Positions 44,855 to 54,455 of a DNA stretch of 62,344 bases are shown piece by piece; the first letter of the stretch is position 1, and each line of letters starts with the position of its first letter. The stretch is from NCBI GenBank assembly GCA_021816695.1, contig JAKAXE010000006.1:1-62344 (forward strand), read 5' to 3'. Origin of the DNA: a bacterium. GTDB taxonomy: Bacteria > Chloroflexota > Dormibacteria > Aeolococcales > Bog-877. Both the position numbers and the translations under genes were made by a program. Under the pieces are notes generated by a model. It was given only the letters and a program-made list of their open reading frames with translations, did no database searches and was not told where the DNA came from.

Positions 44855-46265
44855 GGCCGAAGTTTCCGAGACGTCCGGCAAGGCAAGCCGATATGGCGAC
44901 GGGTCAACTCCTCCGTGGCCCGCCGGCCCGCCGCCGGTCCTGATGATGGACCTGTACGAGCTCACCATGGCCCAGGCCTTCTGGTCGGCTGGGATGGCGG
45001 AGCTGCCCTCCACCTTCAGCCTCTTCACCCGCTCGCTCCCCAGGCAGCGGGGCTATCTGGTGGCCGCCGGGCTGGACGACTGCCTCTCCTGGCTTGAGCG
45101 ACTCTCCTTCGGCCCGCAGGAGCTGAGCGCCCTCGAGCAGCTGGGCATCTTCCCTGCCGAGTTCCTGGACTGGCTGGGCGGCCTGCGTTTCCAGGGGGAT
45201 GTCCGTGCCGTCTCCGAAGGCACCGTCGTCTTCCCCGACGAGCCGCTCCTGGAGGTCGACGCTCCCCTGGCAGTCGCCCAGATGGCCGAGACCTACCTCC
45301 TCAACCAGGCCACCCTCCAGACAACCCTCGCCACCAAGGTGGCCCGCTGCCGCCAGGCGGCAGCGGGCCGCCCCCTGGCTGAGTTCGGGTTCCGCCATGC
45401 CCAGGGGCTGGACGCCGGCATGAAGGTGGCGCGCGTCTGCCGGCTGGTGGGGGTCGAGGCCACCAGCAACGTTGCCGGGGCCCTGGAGTACGGGCTGGGG
45501 GTTTCGGGCACCATGGCGCACTCCTTCGTCCAGGCGCACGAGGACGAGATCAGCGCACTCCGCAACCTGGCTCAAGCCCTCGGGCCCCGCGCCACCCTCT
45601 TGGTCGACACCTTCAACACGGAGCGCGGAATCGCGGCGGCCGTCCAGGTAGCGAGCGAGATGCGCCAACAAGGGGTGGAGGTGGCGGCCATCCGGCTCGA
45701 CTCCGGGGACCTGGACCAGCTCTCCCGCCTCGCACGCCACGCCCTGGACGCGGCGGGCCTCTTCCCGGTGAAGGTGATCGTCACAGGGGGATTGGACGAG
45801 TACCGGATCGCCGAGCTCACCGCCGGCCCCGATCCAGCCCCGATCGACAGCTTCGGGGTGGGATCGGCCATGGTGGTGTCCGCCGACGCCCCCCTCACGG
45901 ACACCGTCTACAAGCTCGTCTGCTGCAGCGGGCGACCGGTGCGCAAGACCTCCGCGGGCAAGGTCACCCTCCCCGGGCCCAAGCAGGTCTGGCGGTCTCC
46001 GGGGTTCGCCGGGGACCTGCTGGCCCTGCGGGACGAGGCCGCCCCGTCAGAGGCACATCAGCCGCTCCTGGAGTTGGTTATGCGAGCGGGCCAGCGGACG
46101 GAGGCGGGTCGGCGGTCCCTGGCGGAGTCGAGCTCCCACCACGCCAGGGAGATGGCCCGCTTGCCGGCCGAGCTGGCGGACCTCGTGGCCCCGGAACCCT
46201 TTTCACTGCGCCTGTCGCCAGAGCTGGAGGCCCTCGTGGCCCGGATGGACCACTCCCAGGTCTGA
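44844..46265 (+). CDS. pncB: Nicotinate phosphoribosyltransferase
   Basis: About 473 residues. It makes nicotinate mononucleotide from nicotinate and PRPP in the NAD salvage pathway. Visible: MMDLYELTMAQAFW, the LFTRSLPRQRGYLVAAGL strand, ARCRQAAAGRPLAEFGFRHAQG with the active-site histidine region, SNVAGALEYGLGVSGTMAHSF, the phosphate site DTFNTERGI, and IRLDSGDLDQLSR. The first GTG in frame (44844) overlaps the upstream gene. Confidence 0.92.
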   Translation: MAGEAEVSETSGKASRYGDGSTPPWPAGPPPVLMMDLYELTMAQAFWSAGMAELPSTFSLFTRSLPRQRGYLVAAGLDDCLSWLERLSFGPQELSALEQLGIFPAEFLDWLGGLRFQGDVRAVSEGTVVFPDEPLLEVDAPLAVAQMAETYLLNQATLQTTLATKVARCRQAAAGRPLAEFGFRHAQGLDAGMKVARVCRLVGVEATSNVAGALEYGLGVSGTMAHSFVQAHEDEISALRNLAQALGPRATLLVDTFNTERGIAAAVQVASEMRQQGVEVAAIRLDSGDLDQLSRLARHALDAAGLFPVKVIVTGGLDEYRIAELTAGPDPAPIDSFGVGSAMVVSADAPLTDTVYKLVCCSGRPVRKTSAGKVTLPGPKQVWRSPGFAGDLLALRDEAAPSEAHQPLLELVMRAGQRTEAGRRSLAESSSHHAREMARLPAELADLVAPEPFSLRLSPELEALVARMDHSQV

Positions 46266-46402
46266 GGAGTGGCTTTGCGGGGCCCTGTTTGTGCGCCTGG
46301 CGCATACAGATAGCACCAACTTTGTGTGCTGTGCCCATTGGCGGCCCTCGAGCGCGGCGGTTATGTTCCGCGGGATCAACCCACCCCTGAAGGAGTGACC
46401 AC

Positions 46403-47839
46403 GTGGACGTAGCCGTCGACGAGGCGGCGCTGGGTAGCGCTGCCGAAGGACACCAGCTCAAGGCAAATGTCTTGAGCCTTTTCGACTCGGTGGTCATGGG
46501 CGTCGCCGGGGTGGCGCCGGGCTATTCGATCGCGGCCAGCACAGCGGTGCTTTTCGGGGCGGTGGCCCTCAGCGGCCCGGGGTCGCTTCTCTACTGCGGC
46601 ATCGCCATGTTCGGGATTGTCTGGGCCTTCAACTACCTGGGCCGGGTGGATGCCAACGCCGGTGCCAGCTATGCCTGGGTTCGGCGAGCCCTCATCCCCC
46701 AGCTCGGGTACGTGGCGGGGTGGGCCCTGGTGGTCTCCGCCCTACTGTTCATGGTGGCGGGATCCTTCCCCGCCGGCGCCGTCACCTTGGGCCTCATCTC
46801 CAGCAGCCTCGCCAACAACACCTTGGCAGTGACCGCGGTGGGCGCCCTCTTCTTCACCCTGATGGTGGTGGCGGTGCTGGTCGGGGTGCGGATCACCGCC
46901 CGCCTCCAGGTCATGATGTCGACCGTGGAGCTGGCCATCCTGCTCCTGTTCGCGATCCTGGCCTTCGCCCACGGCGGCACCGCCCACGCCTTCAGCTGGT
47001 CCTGGGTCTCGCCGACCAGCTTCCATGGCATCAACGGTTTCTTCGCCGGGGCGCTGGTGGCCGCCTTCTACTACTGGGGCTGGGACACCACCGCCAACCT
47101 CAGCGAGGAGACCAAGGAGGCCAAGGTCACGCCCGGCTTCGGCGGGATCTTCGGGGTGATCGTGGTCTTCGCCCTGTTCATGGCCTTCACCATCGGCTCG
47201 AACATGGTGCTCACGGCCAGCCAGGTGAGCCACAACAGCGCCGATGTGCTGGACGTCCTGGGCCAGACCGTCTGGCCCGGGGCGGGCGGCAAGCTGATCG
47301 TCCTGGCCGTCATCCTCTCCACCGTGGCCACCCTGGAGACCACTCTCATCCAGGTGACCCGCACGCTGTTCGCCATGGGCCGCGATGGCACCCTGCCCCG
47401 GGCCCTGGGCAAGATCCACCCCACCTGGAGGACCCCCTGGGTGGCCACGGTCGTGATCGCCGTGGTCTCGGTCGGTCTCTTCGTCGCCTCCAACTACGTG
47501 GGAAGTGTCTCCACCATCCTCACTGACGCCATCAACGCCATCGGCCTGCAGATCACCGTGTACTACGGGCTGGCCGGGCTCTCGGTGGTGGTCCTCTACC
47601 GCCGCCAGCTGTTCCGTTCCAAGTCCAACTTCCTCTTCATGGGGTTGTGGCCGCTGGTGGGAGCGATCTTCATGTTCGTGATGTTCGGGGAGTCCATCCC
47701 CAACCTCTCCCCCACCGCAGACGCCGTGGGCCTGGGAGCGCTGGCCCTGGGCCTCATCCCTATGGCCTACTACTGGGCCCGCCGCAACCCCTACTTCAAC
47801 CGCGTCCTCCCCGAGGAGAGGCTGGCACCGGAGGCCTGA
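46403..47839 (+). CDS. APC-family amino acid permease
   Basis: A 478-residue membrane protein with about 12 helices. The amino acid-polyamine-organocation signature is near the start: SVVMGVAGVAPGYSIAAST and GASYAWVRRALIPQLGYVAGW. The sixth helix FFAGALVAAFYYWGWDTTANL and NLSEETKEAKVTPG are typical. It takes up an amino acid or amine of unknown identity with protons or sodium. The GTG start is preceded by GAAGGAGTG. Confidence 0.88.
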   Translation: MDVAVDEAALGSAAEGHQLKANVLSLFDSVVMGVAGVAPGYSIAASTAVLFGAVALSGPGSLLYCGIAMFGIVWAFNYLGRVDANAGASYAWVRRALIPQLGYVAGWALVVSALLFMVAGSFPAGAVTLGLISSSLANNTLAVTAVGALFFTLMVVAVLVGVRITARLQVMMSTVELAILLLFAILAFAHGGTAHAFSWSWVSPTSFHGINGFFAGALVAAFYYWGWDTTANLSEETKEAKVTPGFGGIFGVIVVFALFMAFTIGSNMVLTASQVSHNSADVLDVLGQTVWPGAGGKLIVLAVILSTVATLETTLIQVTRTLFAMGRDGTLPRALGKIHPTWRTPWVATVVIAVVSVGLFVASNYVGSVSTILTDAINAIGLQITVYYGLAGLSVVVLYRRQLFRSKSNFLFMGLWPLVGAIFMFVMFGESIPNLSPTADAVGLGALALGLIPMAYYWARRNPYFNRVLPEERLAPEA

Positions 47840-47843
47840 GCCC

Positions 47844-47877
47844 GGGAGGAGGCGGGGCCACAGCCCCGCCTCCTCCC
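47844..47877. terminator. Bidirectional terminator
   Basis: GGGAGGAGGCGGGG and CCCCGCCTCCTCCC form a perfect 14-base stem with a six-base loop (CCACAG), located between the convergent permease and aldo/keto reductase genes. It can act on both strands. No U-tract is needed in many GC-rich genomes. Confidence 0.85.
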
Positions 47878-47879
47878 GC

Positions 47880-48842
47880 TCAACCTCCGATCGCCCGGTC
47901 GATCTCAGCCATGACCGCCGTGTCCAGGTGGGGCAGCACCTCCAGGGCGGCGAGGTTCTCCAGCACCTGCTCCCGCCGGGTCGCGCCGGTGATCACCGAC
48001 GACACCCGCGGATTGGCGGCGCACCAGGCGATGGCCAGCTGGGCGGTGCTGCAGCCGAGCCGCTGGGCCACCTCACCAAGCCGGCGGGCCGCAGCGTTGC
48101 GGGCTGGGTCGGTCAGCTCCGGCCGCAGCCAGTCGTATCCGGCGATGGTTGCCCGGCTGCCCTCGGGCACCCCATCGACGTACTTTCCGGTGAGGACACC
48201 GGAGGCCAGCGGGCTCCAGGTGGTGAGCCCCAGGCCGAAGTCCTCGATGAGGCGCCGGTACTCCACCTCGACACGCTCCCGGGCCAGGAGGTTGTACTGA
48301 GGCTGCTCCATCACCGGCTTGCGGAGGTGGTGACGTTCGGCGATCTCCAGCGCCGCCCGGATGTCGTCCGCCGGCCACTCTGAAGTGCCCCAGTAGAGCG
48401 CCCGACCGCTCGACACCAGGTCGTGCATGGCCCACACGGTCTCCTCCACCGGGGTCTCGGGATCTGGCCGGTGGCAGAAGAGGAGGTCGACGAAGGGAAG
48501 CTGGAGCCTCTCAAGGGAGCCCTCCAGGGCCTGGAAGAGGTACTTGCGGTTCAGCGTCCTCGTGGTGTTGACCCCGCCATCGATCCCCCAGTAGAGCTTG
48601 GTGGACACCACCACCTGGGAGCGGGGCCAACCGGCCCGCCGGAGCACCCGGCCGAGGATCTCCTCAGCGCGTCCCCCGGCGTACACCTCCGCCGAGTCGA
48701 AGAAGTTCACGCCCCCTTCGTACGCCGCCTCCATGCAGCTGAGCGCCAGATCCTCGTCCACCTGGTTGCCGAAGGTCACCCAGGAGCCCAGCGAAAGCAA
48801 GCTCACCTTGAGCCCCGAGCGCCCCAACCGCCGGTAGGTCAT
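47880..48842 (-). CDS. Aldo/keto reductase (YghZ/potassium channel beta-subunit type)
   Basis: About 320 residues, an NADPH-dependent TIM barrel. The catalytic set is visible: Asp and Tyr in [18 protein letters not shown], Lys in VVSTKLYWG, and His in [27 protein letters not shown] and [15 protein letters not shown] are typical of the Kv-beta/YghZ group. ATG 48842 gives the usual [13 protein letters not shown] start. Confidence 0.93.
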   Translation of the reverse strand: MTYRRLGRSGLKVSLLSLGSWVTFGNQVDEDLALSCMEAAYEGGVNFFDSAEVYAGGRAEEILGRVLRRAGWPRSQVVVSTKLYWGIDGGVNTTRTLNRKYLFQALEGSLERLQLPFVDLLFCHRPDPETPVEETVWAMHDLVSSGRALYWGTSEWPADDIRAALEIAERHHLRKPVMEQPQYNLLARERVEVEYRRLIEDFGLGLTTWSPLASGVLTGKYVDGVPEGSRATIAGYDWLRPELTDPARNAAARRLGEVAQRLGCSTAQLAIAWCAANPRVSSVITGATRREQVLENLAALEVLPHLDTAVMAEIDRAIGG

Positions 48843-48911
48843 GGTCGCCAAGTTCCACCTCCCAAATCACCTGCTGCTGACCAGATACGAGGGTACCCCG
48901 AAGCAGGTGAC

Positions 48912-50204
48912 CTACCTGGGAAGCGAGGTCAACCAGTCCCGTAGCTCCTCCGAGTGCTCGCCCAACCCGGGGGCGGCGCGGCGGTAGGTCACCGGGGTGC
49001 GGGAGAGCCCCATCGGATCGGCCACCCCCCGGTCCGGAGCCGAGCCCGCACGCGGGAGCTGGACCACGGGCCCGAGGCCGTACCCTTCAGCGAGGGCCAG
49101 AGCCTCTTGCACGTTGTTCACGAGGCCGCACGGAATCCCCCTACGGGAGAGCACCGGGACCCATTCGACAGCGCGGCGCCGGCGGAGGGCCGCCTCCAGC
49201 TCCCGCCGGAGCTGATCGCGGTTGCTGACCCGGGCGGGATTGGTGGCGAAGCGGAGATCCCCTGCCAGGTCGTCCCGCTCGAGCACCGAGCAGAGCGACC
49301 GGAACTGCCGATCGTTGCCCACCGCCAGGGCAATCGGGCGGTCCAGGGTCTCCAGGAGTTCGTAGGGCGCCACACTGGGGTGGCGGTTACCCATCGGCTC
49401 GGGAATGACCCCCGCCATCACGACGGAGGACGCCTGGTTGACCAGGGACGACAGCAGGGTGGAGAGGAGGTTCAGGGAGATCAGCTGTCCCTTCCCGCTC
49501 CGGTCGCGCTCCCGAAGGGCGGCCAGGACCGCCACCGCGCCGTGGAGTCCCGTGAGCACATCCACCAGGGCCACGCCAGCCTTGGTCGGCGAGCCCGGTG
49601 CCGGACCGGTGACGCTCATCAGTCCGCCCACGGCCTGGACCAGGAGGTCGTATCCAGGAAGGCTGCGGCCCTCCCCGGCACCGAACCCGCTGATCGAACA
49701 GTAGACGAGCCGGGGGTGAAGTCGGGAGAGCTGCTCGTAGCCCAGCCCCAGGCGCTCCATGGTTCCGGGACGGAAGTTCTCGACCACCACGTCCGCCCGG
49801 GCCACCAGCCGGCGCGCCACCGTCCGGTCGGCCTCCTCGCCGAGATCCAGGACCAGGGAGCGCTTGTTGCGGTTCACCGAGAGGAAGTAGGTGCTGCGCC
49901 CCTCCGCGTCCCAGGGCGGGCCCCAGTGCCGGGCGTCGTCACCCCCATCCGGCCGCTCCACCTTGATCACATCGGCTCCCAGGTCGCCGAGCAACATGGT
50001 GAGATACGGGCCGGCCAGCACCCGGCTGAAGTCGGCCACCACCAGGCCTCCGAGGGGGCCAACATCCCCAGGGGTCGCAACCGGATCCTGGTCTGGCACC
50101 AGTCGACCTTGCTGGGAACCGCCAGGCGCTGTCAAGGTGATCGGAGGGGCGCAGGTGCTGCTCGGCCCTCGCGGTGCCCGCGCTTCAGCGTGGGGCGAGT
50201 TCAT
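48912..50204 (-). CDS. CaiB/BaiF family III CoA transferase
   Basis: About 430 residues. The family motifs are all visible: LVVADFSRVLAGPYLTMLLG, GADVIKVERPDGGDDARHW, SVNRNKRSLVLDL, DVVVENFRPGTMERLGL, and the catalytic aspartate in PGYDLLVQAVGG, with VALVDVLTGLHGAVA. It moves CoA between carboxylic acids; the acids are unknown. ATG 50204 is used; a longer start would run under the riboswitch on the other strand. Confidence 0.92.
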   Translation of the reverse strand: MNSPHAEARAPRGPSSTCAPPITLTAPGGSQQGRLVPDQDPVATPGDVGPLGGLVVADFSRVLAGPYLTMLLGDLGADVIKVERPDGGDDARHWGPPWDAEGRSTYFLSVNRNKRSLVLDLGEEADRTVARRLVARADVVVENFRPGTMERLGLGYEQLSRLHPRLVYCSISGFGAGEGRSLPGYDLLVQAVGGLMSVTGPAPGSPTKAGVALVDVLTGLHGAVAVLAALRERDRSGKGQLISLNLLSTLLSSLVNQASSVVMAGVIPEPMGNRHPSVAPYELLETLDRPIALAVGNDRQFRSLCSVLERDDLAGDLRFATNPARVSNRDQLRRELEAALRRRRAVEWVPVLSRRGIPCGLVNNVQEALALAEGYGLGPVVQLPRAGSAPDRGVADPMGLSRTPVTYRRAAPGLGEHSEELRDWLTSLPR

Positions 50205-50229
50205 CGTGAGCCCCGCGTACGATGGAGCG

Positions 50230-50308
50230 AGTGGCGCAGGGTGTCTGTCCCGCCGGACTGAGAGCACACCCGTAGAACCTCATCTAGCTGGCACTAGCGA
50301 AGGGAAGT
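50230..50308 (+). promoter_or_regulatory. TPP riboswitch (THI element)
   Basis: The conserved THI-box pieces are in order: GCAGGGTGTC (about 50,236), GGACTGAGAGCAC (about 50,255), ACCCGTAGAACCTCATCTAG (about 50,268), and GCACTAGCGAAGGGA (about 50,291). The last piece holds the AGGGA that acts as ribosome-binding site for thiM, whose ATG follows 4 bases later. TPP binding would therefore hide the ribosome site directly and lower ThiM translation. Confidence 0.93.
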
Positions 50309-50309
50309 C

Positions 50310-51089
50310 ATGACCGAGCCCACCTGGAATCCCTCCCTGCGAGCAGTGGTGACCGGGTCACCCCTGGTCCACTGCCTCACCAACATCGTGGTCGCGGGCT
50401 TCACCGCCAACGTCCTGCTGGCGCTGGGTGCATCTCCGGCGATGGTCGAGAATGCCGAGGAGTCTGGGCCATTTGCCAGGGTGGCGGGTGCGGTGCTGGT
50501 CAACCTGGGGACCCTGAGCGCGGAGCGGGAGGCGGCGATGCGCTCGGCAGCGGCGGCGGCGCACAGCGCCGACCGCCCCTGGGTGCTCGATCCGGTCGCC
50601 GTCGGGGCGCTCGAGCACCGCACCGTCCTGGCTCGCGAGCTCCTGAGCCATCGGCCAGCCATCATCCGCGGCAACGCATCTGAGATCGCCAGCCTGGCCG
50701 GCGTCTCCGGAGCGGCCGGCCGCGGGGTGGACTCCAGGGTGGGCTCGGCAGCGGCAGTCGGACCGGCTCGGGAGCTGGCGAGGGCAAGTGGGGCAGTGGT
50801 GGCGGTGAGCGGCGCCGTCGACTACGTGACAGATGGCCAGCAGGTGCTGGAGGTTTCTGGGGGAGACATCCTCATGACGAGAGTTACGGGGGTTGGGTGC
50901 GCGCTGGGGGCGGTGATGGCCGCCATCCTGGCGGTGGGCAGCGACCCGCTCCGAGCTGCCCAGGACGCCTCCGCAATCCTCAAGGAGGCGGGAAACCGGG
51001 CCGCCTCCCCCCCGCTCCCGGGGCCTGGGACCTACGCCGTCCGACTCCTCGACTCCCTGGGAGCCCTGGCCCTGGAGGCGTCCTCCTGA
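50310..51089 (+). CDS. thiM: Hydroxyethylthiazole kinase
   Basis: A 259-residue ribokinase-fold enzyme that phosphorylates the thiazole part of thiamin for salvage. Motifs: PLVHCLTNIVVAGFTANVLLALG, substrate site GASPAMVENAEE, VLDPVAVGAL, GNASEIASL, and the catalytic cysteine in VTGVGCALGAVMAA. A TPP riboswitch lies in its leader. No thiD or thiE is adjacent in the window. Confidence 0.95.
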   Translation: MTEPTWNPSLRAVVTGSPLVHCLTNIVVAGFTANVLLALGASPAMVENAEESGPFARVAGAVLVNLGTLSAEREAAMRSAAAAAHSADRPWVLDPVAVGALEHRTVLARELLSHRPAIIRGNASEIASLAGVSGAAGRGVDSRVGSAAAVGPARELARASGAVVAVSGAVDYVTDGQQVLEVSGGDILMTRVTGVGCALGAVMAAILAVGSDPLRAAQDASAILKEAGNRAASPPLPGPGTYAVRLLDSLGALALEASS

Positions 51090-51223
51090 CTCGCGGCCGC
51101 GTGGGGGCTTGGGATGGCGCGTCGGTGACCCGGCCTGGCTAGGAGCCCGGCCCGGACGGGCGAGCACCCGGGCGCGCCAGGCCCTATTGTTGTGGCGCAA
51201 GTTCTGGCTTTCAGTGGAGCCCC

Positions 51224-51712
51224 ATGTTCACCTTTCCCAACCCCGTGAATGAGGTGGCCAGCCGAGTGGTGGCCTCGGGCGTGGTACTGGTCGCCACCCT
51301 GGCACTGGCGCTGCAGCTGCCCTGGGTGAGCGCGATCCTCGCCTATGGCTTCCTGGCCCGGGTGGCAACCGGTCCCCGGCTCAGCCCGCTGGGGCAGCTG
51401 GCGACCCGCTGGGTCGCACCTCGGCTCAGCGCCTCGCCGCGGCTCGTGCCCGGTCCTCCCAAGCGCTTCGCCCAAGGGATAGGGGCGGTGCTGACGGTGG
51501 CGGCGACAGCCGCCTGGTTTGGACTTCACGCGGCCACCCTGGCGTACGCGCTCCTTGCGGTGCTCTTGGCCGCGGCCTTTCTCGAGGCCGCCTTCGCCTT
51601 CTGCCTGGGATGCTGGCTGTTCTCCCGACTGATGGCCGTGGGCTTGATCCCCGCCTCGGTGTGCGCCTCCTGCATGGACATCAGCCGACACCGACGCCCG
51701 GCGGACGTCTAG
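51224..51712 (+). CDS. DUF4395 family membrane protein
   Basis: A 162-residue protein with about four membrane helices. FPNPVNEVASRVVA at the start and FCLGCWLFSRLMAVGLIPASVCASC near the end, with four cysteines, are typical of DUF4395. Such proteins often accompany thioredoxin-like or sulfur-handling genes and may carry redox-active cysteines; no such partner is adjacent here. The ATG is the first in frame. Confidence 0.85.
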   Translation: MFTFPNPVNEVASRVVASGVVLVATLALALQLPWVSAILAYGFLARVATGPRLSPLGQLATRWVAPRLSASPRLVPGPPKRFAQGIGAVLTVAATAAWFGLHAATLAYALLAVLLAAAFLEAAFAFCLGCWLFSRLMAVGLIPASVCASCMDISRHRRPADV

Positions 51713-51796
51713 CCAGCCGCTTCCGGGCGGCCAGGGGCTGGCCCGCACTGGGCGCGTTCAGCTCCAGGGCGGGTACGGGGCCTAAGATCGCTGGGC

Positions 51797-53404
51797 ATGC
51801 CGGAGGAGATCAAGCTTCGCATAGGGAACCTCGCCAAGGCGGTGCTGGTCACCGGCCAGGCCTACCAGGATCCCAAGGACGCGCTCAACGAGTTCATCTC
51901 CAACGCCGCGGACGCCTACCTGGCGGCCGATCGTAGGGGTGGTCGGATCACCGTGGTGCTGCGGCGCCAGGGCCGCCACCCCCTGATTGCCGTCGATGAC
52001 AACGGCCCTGGGATGGACGCCGATCAGCTGCGCCGGGTGGCCGGGAGCCTCTTCGAATCTCAGAAGGAGGGGGACCCGCGCACCCTGGGCGAGAAGGCCA
52101 TCGGGCTGCTGGCCTTTCAGCAGCTGGGCGGGCGCTGCGATGTGGTGACCCGGCCGGAAGGTGGGGACCAGACCCATTGCCTGCACCTGGGTCGAGGCAG
52201 CACCATCGCCAAGCTGGAGCTCTCGGAGAGACGCCGGGCCAGGGTGGGGCCTGGCACCACGGTTTACCTCGGGGATCTGGATCCCGACGCCGTTCGGGGA
52301 ATCACTCTGAGGAGGTTGGTCGACTACCTGCAGCGGCGCCGCGGAGCTGCCATTGAGCGCGGGGACTACAGCATCGAGGTGGTGCAGGGCACACACTCCG
52401 AGATGGTCGCTCCGTTTCCGCCAGACGGGGTGCGGCTGCCGATCCCTCCCCGCTCGACGCTGCTGGGCCGGGTGGAGTTCTCGCTGCAGGTGGCTCCCCG
52501 GCCGGACCATCGTCGGCGAGTCGCCGTGGTGGGGCGGGCGGGTACGACCATCATCGATGACATCTCCGATCTGGACGATTTCGATGGGCCGCCATGGAAC
52601 AGCGATCAGGTCGCTGGGCGGATCACCTTTGAACGACTGCTGCAAACCGCCGGGCGGCGAGGCATTCTCCTTGATCGTGAGGTCTACCCCTTATTCCGCA
52701 CTGCGGTCCAGGAGGTGGAGCCCTACGTGACCACAACCCTCAGCCGGCTGACCGAAGAGTCCGAGCGGGAGGTCAGCGACCGGGTGTCTGAGGCGGTCCG
52801 CAGGATCTTCGGCCGGGTCCTCCGCGAGCTGAGCGACCTGGATAACCCGATGCGCAGCTGGCTGGGCACCGAGGACGGTGACGGGGCGGAGCTGCAGCTG
52901 CTGGTCGATTTAACCGATGAAGGCCAGTTCGGCCACGACGATCTAGAGACAGGCGCCGAGGACTTCCCCATCTCGCTGCAACCGGCGGCCCGGTCTGAGC
53001 GTCCCCCGGGGCCGCCCGGGTTCCCCGAGAGCGGCTCGAAGGCGGAGCGGCAGCGGTCGCGCCACCTGCCAACCCTGATCCCCGATCCCGCCCCGGGAGC
53101 CGCACGGAGCCGCTTCGACCCCGAGACGGGTGCCGTGCTCTACAACCAAGGCCATCCCGACTTCCTCCTGGTGCGCGGTGACGAGATGGCTCTGCTGGAC
53201 TACCTGGCCACCCTGGTCGCCAAGGAGTACGTCCTCTACAACCATCCGCGGGCAGCCCCGGAGGAGCTGACCGAGGAGCTGATACGCATGCTGGTCCGGG
53301 TGCGCCGCCATCTGGTGCGCAGCGGGGCGATGGGGCACCGTTCCAGCGCCGGAAGAACACCAGCTCGCAGCCAGCGCGATATGACACGGGTGGGGACCGC
53401 GTGA
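51797..53404 (+). CDS. Stand-alone GHKL (HSP90/MORC-like) ATPase
   Basis: A 535-residue soluble protein. Residues about 25-120 form a GHKL ATP site: N-box ALNEFISNAADAY, G1 box VDDNGPGMD, and a G2-like GEKAIGLLAFQ. A second alpha/beta domain follows (VGPGTTVYLGDLDP). The C-terminal half has a charged helix (TEESEREVSDRVSEAVRRIF) and a disordered Pro/Arg linker. A separate C-terminal part (DEMALLDYLATLVAKEYVLYN) completes it. No kinase dimerisation or Toprim domain is seen, so it is not a histidine kinase or gyrase. Function unknown; client remodelling or defence are guesses. Confidence 0.7.
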   Translation: MPEEIKLRIGNLAKAVLVTGQAYQDPKDALNEFISNAADAYLAADRRGGRITVVLRRQGRHPLIAVDDNGPGMDADQLRRVAGSLFESQKEGDPRTLGEKAIGLLAFQQLGGRCDVVTRPEGGDQTHCLHLGRGSTIAKLELSERRRARVGPGTTVYLGDLDPDAVRGITLRRLVDYLQRRRGAAIERGDYSIEVVQGTHSEMVAPFPPDGVRLPIPPRSTLLGRVEFSLQVAPRPDHRRRVAVVGRAGTTIIDDISDLDDFDGPPWNSDQVAGRITFERLLQTAGRRGILLDREVYPLFRTAVQEVEPYVTTTLSRLTEESEREVSDRVSEAVRRIFGRVLRELSDLDNPMRSWLGTEDGDGAELQLLVDLTDEGQFGHDDLETGAEDFPISLQPAARSERPPGPPGFPESGSKAERQRSRHLPTLIPDPAPGAARSRFDPETGAVLYNQGHPDFLLVRGDEMALLDYLATLVAKEYVLYNHPRAAPEELTEELIRMLVRVRRHLVRSGAMGHRSSAGRTPARSQRDMTRVGTA

Positions 53405-53459
53405 TCCGGCGGCGACCACAGTCCAACATGTCGGGGCATCAGTTCGCCGGGCATCCCAG

Positions 53460-54455
53460 TTGTCTCAGGAGATCCGAGCATTGAATGACCTAACCACCTA
53501 CCTGGACACCCGGGGGCTCCCCGACCGGCTGACCGGCGGCGCGCGCCGCATACCGATCGACACGCCAGCGGGGCGCCACTTCGTTTGGACCAAACGTATC
53601 GGCAACAACCCCAGCCTCAAGGTCCTGCTCCTGCACGGAGGCCCGGGATCGACGCACGAGTACCTGGAGGCCTTCGACAGCTTCCTCCCCTCGGCGGGCA
53701 TCGAGTATTACTACTACGATCAGCTCGGGTCGGGGAACAGCGACCAACCCGACGCAACCGAGCTGTGGCATTTGGACCGTTTCGTGGACGAGGTCGAGCA
53801 GGTGCGCCGGGCGTTGGGGCTCACCCCTCAGAACTTCGTCCTGTACGGGCAATCGTGGGGCGGGCTGCTGGCCATGGAGTACGCGCTGACCCACCCCGGG
53901 CAGCTGCTCGGCCTCGTCATCTCGAACATGATGGCCAGCGCCCCCGCGTACACGACCTACGCCGAGTCCGTCCTCGCCCCGCAGATCGACCAGGCAGTGC
54001 TCGCCGAGATCCGGGCCCTGGAGGCGGCTGGCGACACCGACAACCCGCGCTACCTCGAACTGCTGATGCCCAACCACTACGAGCGCCACGTGCTGCGCTT
54101 GCCCGCCAGCGAATGGCCCGACCCGGTGCAGCGGGGCTTCGGCCACATCAACCCGGCGATCTACGTGCCGATGCAGGGTCCGAGCGAGCTCGGCATGAGC
54201 CGAGAGGCCAGGCTGGCCCACTGGGACCGGGTGAGCGATCTGGAACGGATCACCGTCCCCACCCTGGTCATGGGAGCGGAGCATGACACCATGGACCCGG
54301 ACCACCTGCGGGAGATGGCCCGGCTCCTACCTCACGGGCACTACCATCACTGCCCCCATGGAAGTCACCTGGCCATCTACGACGATCAGGAGGTGTATTT
54401 CAGCGGTCTCTTGGACTTCCTGACTGGCCTGGCGCGCAGTCCGGGTTCGGAATAG
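53460..54455 (+). CDS. Proline iminopeptidase-family alpha/beta hydrolase
   Basis: A 331-residue hydrolase. The oxyanion part LLHGGPGSTHEYLE, the nucleophile in LYGQSWGGLLAMEYA, the acid in MGAEHDTMDPDHL and the histidine in HGSHLAIYDDQEVYFSG fit peptidase family S33. It would release N-terminal residues from small peptides in the cytosol. The frame opens with a TTG at 53460. Confidence 0.88.
   Translation: MSQEIRALNDLTTYLDTRGLPDRLTGGARRIPIDTPAGRHFVWTKRIGNNPSLKVLLLHGGPGSTHEYLEAFDSFLPSAGIEYYYYDQLGSGNSDQPDATELWHLDRFVDEVEQVRRALGLTPQNFVLYGQSWGGLLAMEYALTHPGQLLGLVISNMMASAPAYTTYAESVLAPQIDQAVLAEIRALEAAGDTDNPRYLELLMPNHYERHVLRLPASEWPDPVQRGFGHINPAIYVPMQGPSELGMSREARLAHWDRVSDLERITVPTLVMGAEHDTMDPDHLREMARLLPHGHYHHCPHGSHLAIYDDQEVYFSGLLDFLTGLARSPGSE

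Noticed and set aside
48954-50261. 435-residue plus-strand frame over the CoA transferase
   Set aside because: It is antisense to a gene with full family motifs and also crosses the riboswitch region.
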